From Nepenthes gracilis (lineage: Eukaryota; Streptophyta; Magnoliopsida; Caryophyllales; Nepenthaceae): a stretch of 64,000 nt of DNA. A program made the translations under genes and the position numbers. Of the stretch, positions 23,151-35,700 are shown piece after piece; the first letter of the stretch is position 1; each line of letters starts with the position of its first letter. Under the pieces are notes generated by a model. The model made no database searches. It was not told where the DNA came from and was given only the letters and a program-made list of their open reading frames with translations. Location of the stretch: contig BSYO01000033.1 in the NCBI GenBank assembly GCA_033239525.1, forward strand, positions 6,439,501 through 6,503,500. Direction: 5' to 3'.

Positions 23151-24870
23151 TTAGGGTGCTCAACCAACACACGCCACAACCTCCTTCGCCAAGAACGAGC
23201 ATGATCAGTCAACGACGGTCGTCGGAAGCAAAGGCTTTCCGTCCAAAGTCGGCCGCCCTAGTTCGCACTTAGACAACACCGCCAAGCCTCTACTCATGTA
23301 TGAGCGTAGAACAGGCTTGACCCGATATTAGGGTACACCTTGTGTCTGTTTTAGGAACCTAAGTCCACCAAAGAGTGCAACAAACCTCTCAAGCAATACG
23401 GACCAGCCAACTTGCATACAATACATTAAGTTAGCTGGCCCATGAAATGGTATGCAATTTGGGAAACAAAAAACAAGAACATAAGTGCAAGAAAGAAGAT
23501 GCTTACTGCCATAACAAAATGGTGCATCAGGGCACCATTCATTAATGTGTCATCATTATACAAAGAGCATACAACGTTCTTCATAACATCCCGCAAAAAG
23601 AAAAAGGAGCAAAAAGAGTCCAGACGGTGCCGCCGCTTCAAGATATCATGTCTCAACTTGGTGGCTTCCCGAGGTTGACGAACCTCCCCGAGAATTATGC
23701 CGGGACCTCTGACCGCGATTGCTGGAGTACCACACCAAATTGGATCTCCGTGTGGCACCAACATTGCGCAAATCCAAGAACCCGATGGGAAGGTGAGGAT
23801 CCACTAGGGAGGCAATCCTACTGCTGAAACGGATCTCCTCCCGAAACCGCTCCTTCAGAACAGGTGCCACCTCTTCAAGGCGAAACCTCGTCCTTAACTC
23901 GCCCTCAAGCGCCGCAATCCGCTACAAGGCCCATTGATGCTCCTCCTATTCCTCTTGCCCTCCGTAGTTAAAGGTCGGGCCCGATCGAATGGAGCGCTCC
24001 TTCTCCTAAGTCGCCTCATCCTCCTCTGAGGACAAAATCTCGAACCGCGTCGCCCTGCACCTCGTAAGGCTGGCAAACAAAAGGGTGTTAGCAAGAGAAA
24101 TACAAACCGTTACAACAAAAATCCTAAAGTCGTATGACAAAGGAAGTAGCTGGCAAGATGGCCTAGGGCGGTCGGTACAAGTGGCACAGAAAGGCTCTAG
24201 GGAGCTCTCAAAGAATGACCACCCAGAAGAGGAACCATGGGAAGGGCTAGAGAGCTTTAAAGAATGACCACCCGTAAGAGAACCATGGGAATGCCTTTTA
24301 TATTTTCATTAGCCATGACAGAGTCAAGAATGGATCATATTCTCATTAGTCAGATCAAAGGGGAGAATGGAGAATAAAGGCAAAACCCCACAACTACCAA
24401 TTTATAAACCAGAGTTCCCGCCTAAAAGAATAACACGCGAATCAAAGGGTCGTGTCGTTTCAAGTCACGTCATTTTGGAACCCAACAATGCTTGCATCAC
24501 AGTTATGAGGGGTTAGTTTGAGCATTGCAACAAAAACCCTCATCAAGTGAAAGAGAAAAGAACGCGACAAAGACACGGGCAATGGCGGACAGTATCCTAA
24601 GGGCAAGCTGCTCCGCCAAAATTAGCCGCCTAAGTTCACAATTAGGTAGCGCCATCAAGCTTTAGATCACAAATGAAGAACAAGCCTCACCTCACAACGG
24701 GATCCACCCTGGTGACTTCCACATAACCTAATTCCTTTAGTGAACATCGCAAATGTTTCAAAAAAGATGGACAACCAACCTACTCACAACACACCAAGTT
24801 GGCCGAAAAATGTGATGACAATGCATAAAAGGCAACAATTAAGGCAAGAATGGAGAACATTAGTAAAATA

Positions 24871-24881
24871 TTTATTTTATT
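24871..24881 (-). terminator. Polyadenylation signals for element B antisense ORF
   Basis: Two overlapping AATAAA hexamers on the minus strand follow the coiled-coil end of the antisense ORF. A TGTAC sequence lies just upstream (24891-24899 region). The same arrangement occurs in element C. Confidence 0.5.
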
Positions 24882-24959
24882 GATTAAACTCTGTACAACT
24901 ACAAAGAATAAGGGATACAAAATCTACGGAAGAATAGAGCCTCCAGGAGGAGGAGGTGG

Positions 24960-26868
24960 CTATCCCGCGAGGCTTTTACGACGCTGGGCGGAACGGTTTG
25001 TGGGATCAAAAAGTTTCACTGGAAAGTTGGGGAACCATAACCACGCCGTCAGCATGTTAGAAACCTCACGGGGGCTTATGCGAGTAGTCAACTCATTCTC
25101 TAATGATGTCATTTGCTTTGCGTGTTGATCGATACGCCACACAGCACTGTCCCTTTCTTTCGTTAATAGGACGTTCTCCTCTCTCAGTCTGGCGATCTCT
25201 TCTTTTAGACTGGCCACCACAACCCCTGTAAGTAGAGTATTTTCGTCCTTCAATTTCGTGTTCTCGGCCTCTAGACTTGATATCACAGATTGCCGAGTGG
25301 CTGTCTCCTCCTGGTTCAAACTAGGCTATCTACTTATCACGATTGAAGATGACCAGGTCTCGTTGGCGCAACGCCTTGGTAACTGCCTTGCCAACTTTCT
25401 CCTCCTACAAAGGCCGCGCATGTCAAATGACAAAAACAAAGAAGAATAGGAGAAGGAGAGTTACAAAAACTTACCCGCCACATTCGACGTTCAAGCCTCG
25501 CTGGCCTGCTGCGGGACTTGGACTTTGGAGATGGAGGACTGAACATAGCAGCCTCCTGGTCCGGCCCAGTAGCGACCTCTACCGCACACTTCTCCAGAAG
25601 CTCATCACCGAGTCCTCTGACTCATCAAGCTCTTCGCCAGCTAGCTCCTCCGGAATTGTAAGTTACCAAGAAATTGACTCTGGCTGATCAGGCAGCTCAA
25701 CAACTGATAGATCGATGTCTGGCTCCGAAATCAGCTCTACCGACGGCTCAATTGATGGCCCGTCACCGGCACTGGCGCCATTCGCGGCCGTCGGCCCGGC
25801 TCCCAGCTCCAACAACTAAGCTCAGTGGCTCATCAACTCGGCCCCTGATGGCTCCGCTAGCGGCTCATCGGCTACCTCCATCATTTCAGCCGACAGCTCA
25901 AAAGCCTACTTAGGAGCTAGCTCCCGGCTCGCCGCGGCGCAACGCCGCACCACTTGCACCAAAACCGAGTGAGCTGTAGCTCCCATTGCACCACATGGCT
26001 GCAAATTACACAGGAGCCATCTCCTCACCTGAGTGATCCCCAACTCCAGAAAAACGGTCAGCCGCTACATAGTCTAGCCCAGAAGATGACGAAGGCGGTT
26101 TCAAAGTCGTAGCCCTCTTTACCCTAGACTAGTAGGAGCAATAACAGGGGAGAATTCCCCAACAATCATAACTCCGGCTTTCCTCTTCCTCCAAGAAGCA
26201 TCCGACGATGGTGACTTGAATTTCTGTGTTGGAGAAGGAGTACCTTAGTTGGCTCTCTTGGCCTCCTCTCGAGAAACGAGGTGGTCTCTCCTAAAGTCCC
26301 CAGAGTGCTTCCTCACAAGTTCTGACAACTCCTTCATAGCGGCAACCTCCTCCTTCTCTAGCGTTCCAGTAAACGCCTTTAGAACCTTGCCCCATTCTTG
26401 GGAAAAGGGCCACGACTCCGCAACATGAACAAAGAAAAAGCGATCCTTCCAATTCTTCAACAAATCATAAATAGCGTTGTTGATCGAAAGATCTCTTGAG
26501 GCTAGAGAGATCCTGTTAGCACTATGAGTGAAGTGAAACATCACTCTCACTGTGCCGATCGTCAACATCCGAGAATGATGGCGCATAAAGATGCACATGG
26601 AGCAGAGGTATCACACGGCATAGCATGGAGCCGTGCAATGGGCACTTCGAAGAGCGGAAAGGATATCAAATAGCACCTAAGGGACTAGAAGACGAAGCCC
26701 ACTCACTCCTTATGTGGGCCTCATACAGAGTGATATAATCCTCAGGAGGGGAGCATGCTTGATCCTCCCTGCTAGGAACTCTAAAAAAATCTCTTTTGGG
26801 ATGTTGAACTCAATGTACAATTCTTTCACCTCGCTCACGCTGAGAATTGAAACGATTTAGAAAGCCAT
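24960..26868 (-). pseudogene. Element B antisense ORF (aORF), degenerate
   Basis: The ATG is at 26866-26868 on the minus strand, opposite to gag-pol. An early stop follows, then VSEVKELYIEFNIPKEI, which aligns with ESDVETLCVEFNIPKEI of element C. INNAIYDLLKNWKDRFFFV at 26245-26598 aligns with C's INKAIYDSLKNWKNQFFFV. A Ser/Pro-rich middle follows, then a clear intron (25405-25474; donor CGG|GTAAGT, acceptor TTTGTAG|GAG) and a coiled coil at 24960-25319. Stops and frameshifts prevent a full product. The N-terminal part resembles the Transposase_28 (putative gypsy-type transposon) family from memory of its pattern; this was not searched. Confidence 0.72.
25405..25474 (-). other. Predicted intron in element B antisense ORF
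   Basis: The minus strand shows donor GTAAGT (25469-25474), a T-rich body and acceptor TTTGTAG ending at 25405. It is 70 nt long. The 28 codons after it align without gaps with the 28 codons after the element C intron. Confidence 0.7.
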
Positions 26869-26960
26869 GGAAACGAAGGAAAAACTTAGAATTTCTCAGG
26901 AAGGAAAAGATGGAGGAAGGTGTGAGAAGTTTGAAATGCAACGAATGGTATGCTTAAAGG

Positions 26961-27026
26961 TATATAAACGTCAGGAAAGGGGAAAAATCGTCTCAAAAAC
27001 ACGCGCCCATCATTATGACACGTGTC
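26961..27026 (-). promoter_or_regulatory. Promoter-like motifs of element B antisense ORF
   Basis: A G-box palindrome GACACGTGTC (27017-27026) and a TATA-like TTATATA (26961-26967, minus strand) lie about 150 and 93 bases upstream of the antisense ATG. The identical palindrome occurs upstream of the element C antisense ORF. Confidence 0.5.
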
Positions 27027-27335
27027 ACTCCCTGAAAGGGTGCAGGTGATTCAGATCCCCGGGCGCATTAATTGTTGGGATTACAAATTCCCTGCATGTG
27101 GACGTGTGGCCCACTTTTGAACTGACAATCTAGCGATGAGATGGTGCATCCTTTCAAACTCCCGCTTCGCAAGTTCTCCAAATTTCATCCTATACAGTCA
27201 ACGATCTAACTGACTAGCCCTCCGGAGATTGACTTCAAGACCAACAGCTGCCTCGAGAAGACTGTCCATCCACTCGCGTCCCATCTAGAACATATGGGAG
27301 GCCAAAGTCCCAGGCCACTAATATGGGGAGGCTAG

Positions 27336-28330
27336 TAATGGGTATGCCATTAATGGGCTGGCCCAGAAAGGAGTGACGGCCCAGAATCGCCACGGCCCAT
27401 TCACTCTAGGACGGTTAACGCACCGCGTTAACCAGTTGGAAGCCAAAGAAGGCAGATAATTAGGACGGCCAACTTTCAAAACAGTCAACACTTCTGTTGA
27501 CCGAAATTTTGGTCAATTGAAGACTAAGTTTAATGCAGCCCAAGCCCAACTTAGCCCACGCGCCTGTCCATGACCAGCAACGATATTCTCCCCTGATTGC
27601 GCACTCCTCACAGAAGGCAATCCATTTAATAACGATCATCAGCAGATCTAACGCGCATCCTTAAGGGAAGGCGCCAGAATCCTCTCCTTATCCGCTACTA
27701 ATCCTAATAGTTACAAGAACGCAGAAGGAATGTAATCAAGGCAGTGACTGTTATTGTTACAGAAGCTCACCGCCAAAAGAGAAAGCAATTTCAATAGAGC
27801 ACGAGAATCAAGCCCTTTCGCATAAGGAAGGCTGCCCAGGCCAACGCCTATAAAAGGCCACAAAATCTTCACTCTAGGACACGCTTTCAGATACACTTGA
27901 ATTTGCTCACAAACACTTGCATACTCCAACGATCTTACGCCCTCGGTTATTCACACTTACCCACGAGAAGCCATTTTCTGCAAAACTTCCATGCTTTCAG
28001 GAGCACAATTCTCACTCTCTCCACTGTATTCCTAGCAAACGTAGTACTTAGAGTTACGCTTCTCAAGGGCCTCAAAGCCTCTCTCAATGAGAGTACACAC
28101 CCATCTCAGCACGCTCCGTATTTTCATCGTTTTTGTTATTTTTACCTTCCAAATTCGAAGGCCATTTACTGACATATGTATCGGAATACTTTTGGTGAGA
28201 CAACATCCCGTCAACGTTTGACCTTTTGTTCTTAATTGTGGTGTGCAGGATCCGAACTCAATGGACGGAGACGAACTCAGACAATTTCCTTGATCCGAAT
28301 CTGTTCGAACCTTAAATCCATGACGCATCA
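27336..28330 (+). repeat. Element B 3' LTR (995 bp)
   Basis: It runs from TAATGGGTATGCC to TGACGCATCA, preceded by the polypurine tract GGGGAGGCTAG. It is clearly similar throughout to 16085-17103. A TATAAAA motif lies near 27849. Confidence 0.93.
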
Positions 28331-29785
28331 AAATGAAATAAATTTGTTTGGGATTTTTGATTTAAAAATAAAGTTCTATCAGCATCTATGTTATGCACAT
28401 GTATATATTGGGCTAAGTTATGGTTGCAACATGGTAAGTCCAAACTTAATTATTAAATTTAATGTTGTATTTAAATCTAGTTAAAACAAGTAAAATTTAA
28501 TCAATTTATATCATATCATATCATGCCAAATTATAGCTGGTTTAAGATTTTTCAGTAACTGAAAATTAACCATCAAACTACCTAAAACTTTACAATTTTA
28601 TTCATGGAAAATGTGGTGATTCCCACAATCCATAAGTATAGTTTTCATTTATAAGATAAAATCAAATTGCCAATTTAAAATCTTGAGTGAAATGAAACTA
28701 TTTTTTAATTTTATATGGCTTATTATATTTAATCATTTGAACCGTATTCAAATAATAATAATAATTATTAATAATAATAATAGTTAATTAAAGTGAAATT
28801 AAATTTAGTGGGAAATACCAAAATAATTTTAATGATTCTGCCCTCCCGGCTAACAAAGCGATAACGAGCATGACTTCCCTCGAAGCATCGTCTTCTATCT
28901 CCTGCCTTCCTTTCTCTGAAGCCGTGAGAACCGAGGTAATGTCTTCTAACATCTTTCAACCTTTACGTCTCTCTCTTGGACTCTGTGGTCGTCAGTTTTC
29001 TTTAAGCAGTTCGGCTGTGCTAGAGTTTTGATTATACGCGATTATCTTAGCACACATTATTCTGCCGATTAGGTTCAGAAACCATGAAAAGATTTTATCA
29101 ATTGGAATACTTATAAACGTGATAATACAGGCTTAACTGATGCTAATACTTGTCCTTGTAATCATCGGATATGGAATTATGCTAGATGTTATGCAAACCA
29201 TGAACGACGGATGTAACTCATGTGACAACCCTAGCTTTGGAATTAATTCTTTTGGTGATTTTGATCTTGGTTCCATGAAGAAGCTGAACAAGAAACCTGG
29301 CTTCAACTGAGCTGAATTGTTTCGTTAGGGTTATATCTATGCTTTCTTGTTTGTAGATTTTTTAAGAACATTCCCCTCTTATCATCTCTAGGTTGAATAA
29401 GTTTGCAGCTTCCATTGTACTGGCTCTATAGAGACCACGTTTGAAGCTCTCTGTCCTACTTTCCTTCCATCCCCTCACTGTCTGTCATTCCTGCAGATGG
29501 GAATATAACAAGGCTTGGCAACAGCTCAGATGTCATTCGGGTTGTTGCCTAGGTGTCTAATTACCTCACAGATGTATGCAGATTATCTTTATTAAATTTT
29601 ACTTCCATCCACTCCTCTAGCTACTCTTTTCAGTTTCACTTATTTGAATTATTGTTTTGGTTATAAGCTCTGTATTTTCATAAACTTCCGCCAGAGGCAG
29701 TCTGCCAAACGCAGATCCCAAATTCGCCAAATTTCCGAAACGTTTTTGTCAAGGCAACCTCCTTCCGCCAAAAGTGTGCTTTGCT
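28331..29785. other. Region between element B and the first confident SirB exon
   Basis: AT-rich DNA to about 28840 contains a TAATAATAA-rich patch. A GC-richer segment at 28840-29000 then looks like a gene start: the ATG at 28870 opens a Ser-rich peptide ending at a donor-like GAG|GTAATG (28935/28936). A further small ORF lies at 29140-29310. SirB 5' UTR or transit-peptide exons are likely here, but none could be joined in frame to the exon ending at 29882. Confidence 0.45.
29140..29310 (+). CDS. Small ORF, 56 codons, unknown
   Basis: The ATG-to-stop frame has a hydrophobic start (MLILVLVIIGYGIMLDVM) and a polar Cys/Asn-rich second half ending KKLNKKPGFN. It lies between the candidate first exon and the first confident exon of SirB. 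It could be an upstream ORF in the SirB leader, part of an alternative exon, or chance. I recognise no family. Confidence 0.2.
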   Translation: MLILVLVIIGYGIMLDVMQTMNDGCNSCDNPSFGINSFGDFDLGSMKKLNKKPGFN

Positions 29786-32700
29786 ATGGAGCATAGTAAG
29801 GAAACATGTGCTGTGGGAAAGAATGACGGGGTGATAATTGTGGACCATGGATCACGTCGAGAAGAGTCTAACCTTATGCTACGTAATGTATTTTGGGGTT
29901 TTTACTTGTTTTCGTTTCTACATTTTGTATATTGGCATTTCTCTGACATTTTTGTTTTTCTGTCTCTGTCATGGTAATGACCTTCCTGTCTGCATTTCAG
30001 ATGAGTTTGTGGCCAAATTCAAAGCCAAAACTGGATATCAAATTGTTGAGCCTGCTCATATGGTATCTTGATTATGGTACTTTTGATGCCTGTATATAAG
30101 ATTGAAAGAGTGGTTGTGTCATGATGGAGGAGTAATCCTCTTTTTTGTCATTTGTATTCTAAGGCGGGCAGCTGAAGGTCCTTCAGCTTTTTGGGTGCTT
30201 GGTTCTTGGTGATTAATGGTTTTTGTAAGTGGTTAGATAGGGTTATTGATGAGAATAATCATCATCTAGGAGCTCCTATCAAGAGTGACCATTGATAGAA
30301 AACCCAGCTTAAAGCAACCTTTCACAAACTGAGTTGTAGAGTCCATTCATTTGGTGTATCCCCCTGTGTGTATTAAGTAGCCTCTAAACATTTATTAACT
30401 TCAGTTTGGCCGTATGTTACTGGAGAGTATGAAGAAGATACATGCTGAAAAACCTTCTGTGATTTGAATATTTCTTAGCAAAGAGAATTGGCAAATATAG
30501 GTCTATATGGCAATTGTTGTCCTATGCACTGGACATGTTCTTTCCTGGGTCCAAGCTGTAAACGGTAAAGTATGACCAATTATCAAAAGAGAAGGGAGGG
30601 TGGATCGAGTGATCCTAAATCTAAAGCTTTATCTGTCGTGCTAAGTGAAAGTATAAGATTTAAGATAAAGTTGTGAACTCTAAGGCAATACAAGCAAGAT
30701 ATATGAATAATGCTACTGAAATTAAATGGCTTGTGATGCAAATTGAGTAGGGTTAGTGAAAACAAGACCTATTTTTATTGTTGTATTGGGGTCAAATTTC
30801 CCTGCTAGTCACCTTCCTTGTGGCTATCTACTGTGCTTCAGCAAGTCCAGTAGCTTTACCCTTTTTTAGCTAAGGGTGGATCGCCCAACCTAAAATAAAG
30901 ACCCACTTAAGAATCTATATATGGGATCCCAACTATCCCATTTGTACAAGCTTCACTTGCAAGAATAAGATCAACAATGAGATTTCTCTTACAAGTTTTT
31001 TCACTGTGTGTAAGAATGAATTTGCAAATTATAGCAATAGAGATTAATCTCTTCACACTAGTACAAGAATTCTTTTGAGCACGAGACCTCTAGAACCTCT
31101 AGAGGTGTCCCAAGTACCAAAGAAATGTGTATTTATTGCATTTAGAACCTCTAGAGAATTTAGGACGTGTGTGATAATGCATCTTTCAGTAATCTACCCA
31201 TTGGAGACGGCAAACTAAGGTGGTGCCATCCTAGCTCATGATGGTATCACTTGCCTCAGGGTGGTTCCATCTCAAGGCAGGGAGCCACTACCTTAAGGAT
31301 TGTGGCCCCCTGATTACCATCATTGAGAAGGGTGGTGCCATGTTAGCCTATTTGCACTTTTGTTTCAGTTTTCTCTTATTTTCAAATTATATTGAAAACA
31401 AACTTGAATTTGAAATGGTCTAATTTTTGGAGCTAAATATCACGGTACCATGTTTTGCCAAACAAGATGCTATGCATGGTGCAATCTTTCACTTGCCTCT
31501 TGAGTTTCTAGGGTGGCACCATCATAGGAACTTTCCATGCTGATGGTAACAACCTCCAAGAGGGATGACACCACAATAGTGGAAAGCTGGAAGTCATGGA
31601 TTTGTATGAGTTTGTCAACTTATATGCCCTCTAGTTGGGTAAATAAGAATTACTCTTTACAAAATAGACCTCAGGGAGCCTAAGCTATGAATTTCTTCAA
31701 GCCCATTGGGTTTAGAGTTTCGGTGGCTTGGCTTGGTAAAGGCACATTTGAGCTTATTTGTTTGCAAATAAGAAAGATACTTGAGCCTAATTTTAAAGCT
31801 CATTGAAGAAACAAGCTAAGCATAAGCCTAACTGATTTTAGTTTGTTTAGACTTACAAACAATTTGGTTAGGCTTGTTTATAAGCCTATAAATAGGCTTG
31901 TTAATAAACTCGTTTATGGTTCTTTGATAGACTCATTTAGGTGCTAATAATTGGTTCATTTATGGGTTTGTGTATAGACTCATTCAAGGCCTGGTTAATG
32001 GATTCATTCAAGGGATTAGGTTTGACTAATTTATGAGTTTAGTAAATATGCTTGGCTCAGCTACACCCAGCTCAACTGGACCCTTTATGGATAATGGAAC
32101 CAATCTTGAGTTTTAGTTCAAGCCCGACTCATTTATGCATAAACAAACTCAGCTGTAATCCAAGTTTGAGCCTATTATTTTTTTCCCCAAGCCAAACATG
32201 AGCTAAGAAAATAATTGTTGGTTTGATCTCGGGTCAAGGTTGTTCATAATATTAAGAGAACTGAGGTCTAGGCTCAACTCAGCTTAGCTCAACTCATTTG
32301 CATTTCTTGTTTTCTTCTCATCCCATTGGATCAATGCATCACAGTTGATGCTATGTACCTGGTCCATTGTCCACAGATCTTCTTGCAAGCTTTGCAAAAT
32401 ACTCCATACACAGCAATTCTAAGCTTAAGCTTAGACTTCTGTGCAAGACCATTAGTATCTAAAACATGGTTTGTTGTCATCAAAACCTCATTGATCTATA
32501 GAGTCAACGACAAGTGATACACATAGGCATACCATGCAGTTTGAATTCATTATCCAAGTGGATCTGGGCAATTGTAGCAGCTTATAAGGTGTTAAAGAGC
32601 AATGAAATTATCATACTTGATCACTGTATCTATCAACTACAGCCATCATGGCATAGGAAACAGAGTTGAGTTTCTGGCTGTTAGTTCATTCATCTTTGGA

Positions 32701-35700
32701 AATTATAATTATGTTGTTTTCCTATTTTCAGATATCAAAACATGTTGTTTATTAGTCTGCTGTTTTTCTATCTGAGTGTTGTTATGTGTAATCTTAATTA
32801 ACTTCAGATTTCCATTATTCTGCATATGTTGTTATTGATGTGCAGGAATTGGCAGAACCATCAATAAAGGATGCTTTTGGATCATGTGTTCACCAGGGGG
32901 CAGGACGTGTAATTATAAACCCATTTTTTCTCTTCCCAGGACGACATTGGCAACAGGTAATGTGATATGTCTATCATTTTAATTGCTTCTCTTTTCTTCT
33001 TTATTTTTCTCCACCCCCGGGGGGTGTTAACTTGCATCAACCTCATATACAGTGTTCTCTAATAAATTGATTTATTCACTCTGCTCTCCAAATTGAGAAT
33101 GGGCTTGACAGCCACATGTCACAGCGGTGATTGGTAGTCTTTGAGGATCTAAGTTGAACTCCCCCTCTTTCCATTTTCAAATGACTAGGACTCCCTTTCC
33201 ACTCATATACGGTTAAGGCTTTAGTTGGGACATTCAATGCCTATATTTAGGAAGCTAGTGGATAAAAAAGCAGGGCTGGGAGGGGTAAGAAAAGGGAGGT
33301 GAGGACTTGCTATAGAAACGCAAGTAAAAAATGCTTATCATTATAATCACTTATTTTTGTTACTTGGAGTATCACTCATTTAAGGCATCACGTAAATTCT
33401 GGAAAGCCACTAAGATAGGGGTGGGACATCTCCTCTCTAAAGTTGCTGATTCTGACATGACTTTGGGGGCAAAAGGCAGACTTGTAGGACTTCTATAATT
33501 GGCTGCTTCATACAATTGTGCTGGTCAATCTGTAAAATGAGCTTGTTGATTGACAGTCAACAAAGGGTATTTTGATATTTTGCTTTAGATACTGGAGATT
33601 AAATTAGGGGGGGAGTGGTTTGGTGAATTGATTCTACAACCAAAGCTCATGATGCAAAATCGGGAGATAATCCTTTATAATTTATCCGTCGTATGAGTTA
33701 TTTACTTATAGGAAGAAGTTTGTAGTTCTTTGTATGGCTGGGTGACAGGATGAAACTTCATTCACAGAACTCTTTGGGAAAGCAGAGAGGTGTCCTTGGG
33801 GTTTCATTCTTTTTTGGGGTGTACTGGATGTTGGTGATCTATCTTTTCATGTCTGCTTCTATTGCATGGCTGGTGAATAAAAGAAGTATAGAATGGATTC
33901 AGGTCTTGTTCTTTTGGACCAACCTAAGAAAAAAAGGGTTCGTTACTTTTTTTAACACAAACACCGGATAAAAAGTTGTGATAGGAAAAATGGGAGCATG
34001 GTCTGTTCTGCACAGCAAATGTAACATAGGTAGTTACATAAAGATCAAATTCTTGTTCATTAACTGCTGAGGGTTATTCTTTTGATGTGAAGAAAACCAA
34101 CCTTTAATTTTATTTGTCAATATGGTTAATGTACAATGTAAGGTGACAAGGGCCTTTGCTATTCACTAATGTTTTAATCACCTGCTTGTGTAGTTTCCTT
34201 ATGTTGTCATATTTTTACACTGTTACCCATAATGGCACTTGATGTAGGATGAGGAGGAGAAAAGGGATGATAGGAAAAGGAGAAGGGGAACCAAAGTGGA
34301 AGGGAGGAGAGATTTTCAGGAATTGGGAGACAAAGAGACAAGAGGGAGCAGAAATCAGAATAGAGTATGGGAAGACATAGGTAGCTGTGTGCACTTACAG
34401 GGCATCATATCCTACTCTAAGTAAGAAACAAAATCTCAACACCATTCCTTAATGATAACTATGTAAATTATAATGGCAATGAAATAAAATCCTAAGTAGC
34501 TTTTAAAATCACTAAAAACTTACAATAATAACATGAATATTGAACAATATATAATGGGGTTCCTAAATTGTTTCCGATTGCTCCCTAAGGTTTATTGCTT
34601 TGTATTGAGCCGCTTGACCTGTTTTTTCCTGCCAAACAGTTTTGAGTGCATTTTGGAGGCTTGAGGGGTTCATGCCTTCATAGCCTCTCCCCCTGCTTCC
34701 CTCCCCCCCCCCCAAATAAAAAAATTACCTTTTCAAGACTGACTGCAATTATTAGACTAGGATGACAATCTGACTGTTGTACTGCTGAAATTGGGGTATC
34801 CATCTTTTTGTCTATTTTCCTTGTTTGAATAATCACCATCACTTTTCTTTCAGAAATAAACTTTTTTTTATTTCAGAAAATAGGGGGTGCTGTTGTACGA
34901 AATGCAGAAAATAAAGATACCTTGTATAATTTATCATTTTGTTGTTTTTTTCTCTGGCATTCGTGTTGGATATCTCCCCAAGATGCAATGAATATAATCA
35001 CCATGTATTACTACGTTTTAGGATATTCCTTTGCTTGCAAATGAAGCTGCAATGGAGCACCCAGGCGTGCCATATATTGTAACTGCACCTCTTGGTCTGC
35101 ATGAGTTACTTGTGGTACAAGCTTTCTTCACTCTAAGATTTGATTATTGCTTAAATGTTTCCTGTGGCTCTTGATAAAATCCTCATAAATGAAATTCCTG
35201 GTCAATATTGTTGATTTTTTTTTTTTTTGGTTGTGATCAATATCTTTCTTGCCTGGGCCTTACAAAGAGAAAAAGGACAATTGAAAAAGGAAAATTGTGT
35301 CAAGAGAGTTACTATTGACAAAGTTGTTCCAGCTGTATTACTAATGGAGAAGAGTTTTTCTTCCTTTTTTCTAATTGCTACTTTTATGGCTGTTTAACAA
35401 ATTTCTCATTTGCAAATTACAAGGTACCATATCTCACAAAATGGCTGCAAAGTACCCTGCTCATAATTTATTGGAATATTTTTCTTATCTGTAGTGCTGT
35501 GATTCCCTCTGTGCTGTGGGTTTATTCTTTTTAATCAAATTAGGATAGATTTGGCCATAAAAAGGAAAAACAGAAAACTATACTGCTTGTTGTTGGTTCT
35601 GAACCTTGCAATCTGATGTTGCAGGACATTGTAAATGATAGGATCAAGTATTGCTTGGGACATGTGGCTGGATACGAGGATGAATGCTCAATTTGTGCAG

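Larger units (their letters stand above)
16085..28330 (+). mobile_element. Element B: full-length Tat-like gypsy retrotransposon
   Basis: The 12.2-kb element has LTRs at 16085-17103 and 27336-28330 and a perfect AAATG duplication (16080-16084, 28331-28335). It is ordered LTR, primer-binding site, gag, protease, RT, RNase H, second RNase H, integrase, minisatellite, antisense ORF, polypurine tract, LTR. Both gag and pol carry stops and frameshifts, so it is not autonomous now. The first LTR base has changed (CGATGGG rather than TGATGGG). Confidence 0.96.

Noticed and set aside
22900..23160. Repeated short units suggestive of a CRISPR-like array
   Set aside because: They are degenerate tandem repeats without unique spacers, inside a plant retrotransposon; CRISPR is not expected in a plant nuclear genome.
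23426..23764. 112-codon minus-strand ORF downstream of element B pol
   Set aside because: It lies past the AATAAA of the antisense ORF, lacks a counterpart in element C and has no domain.
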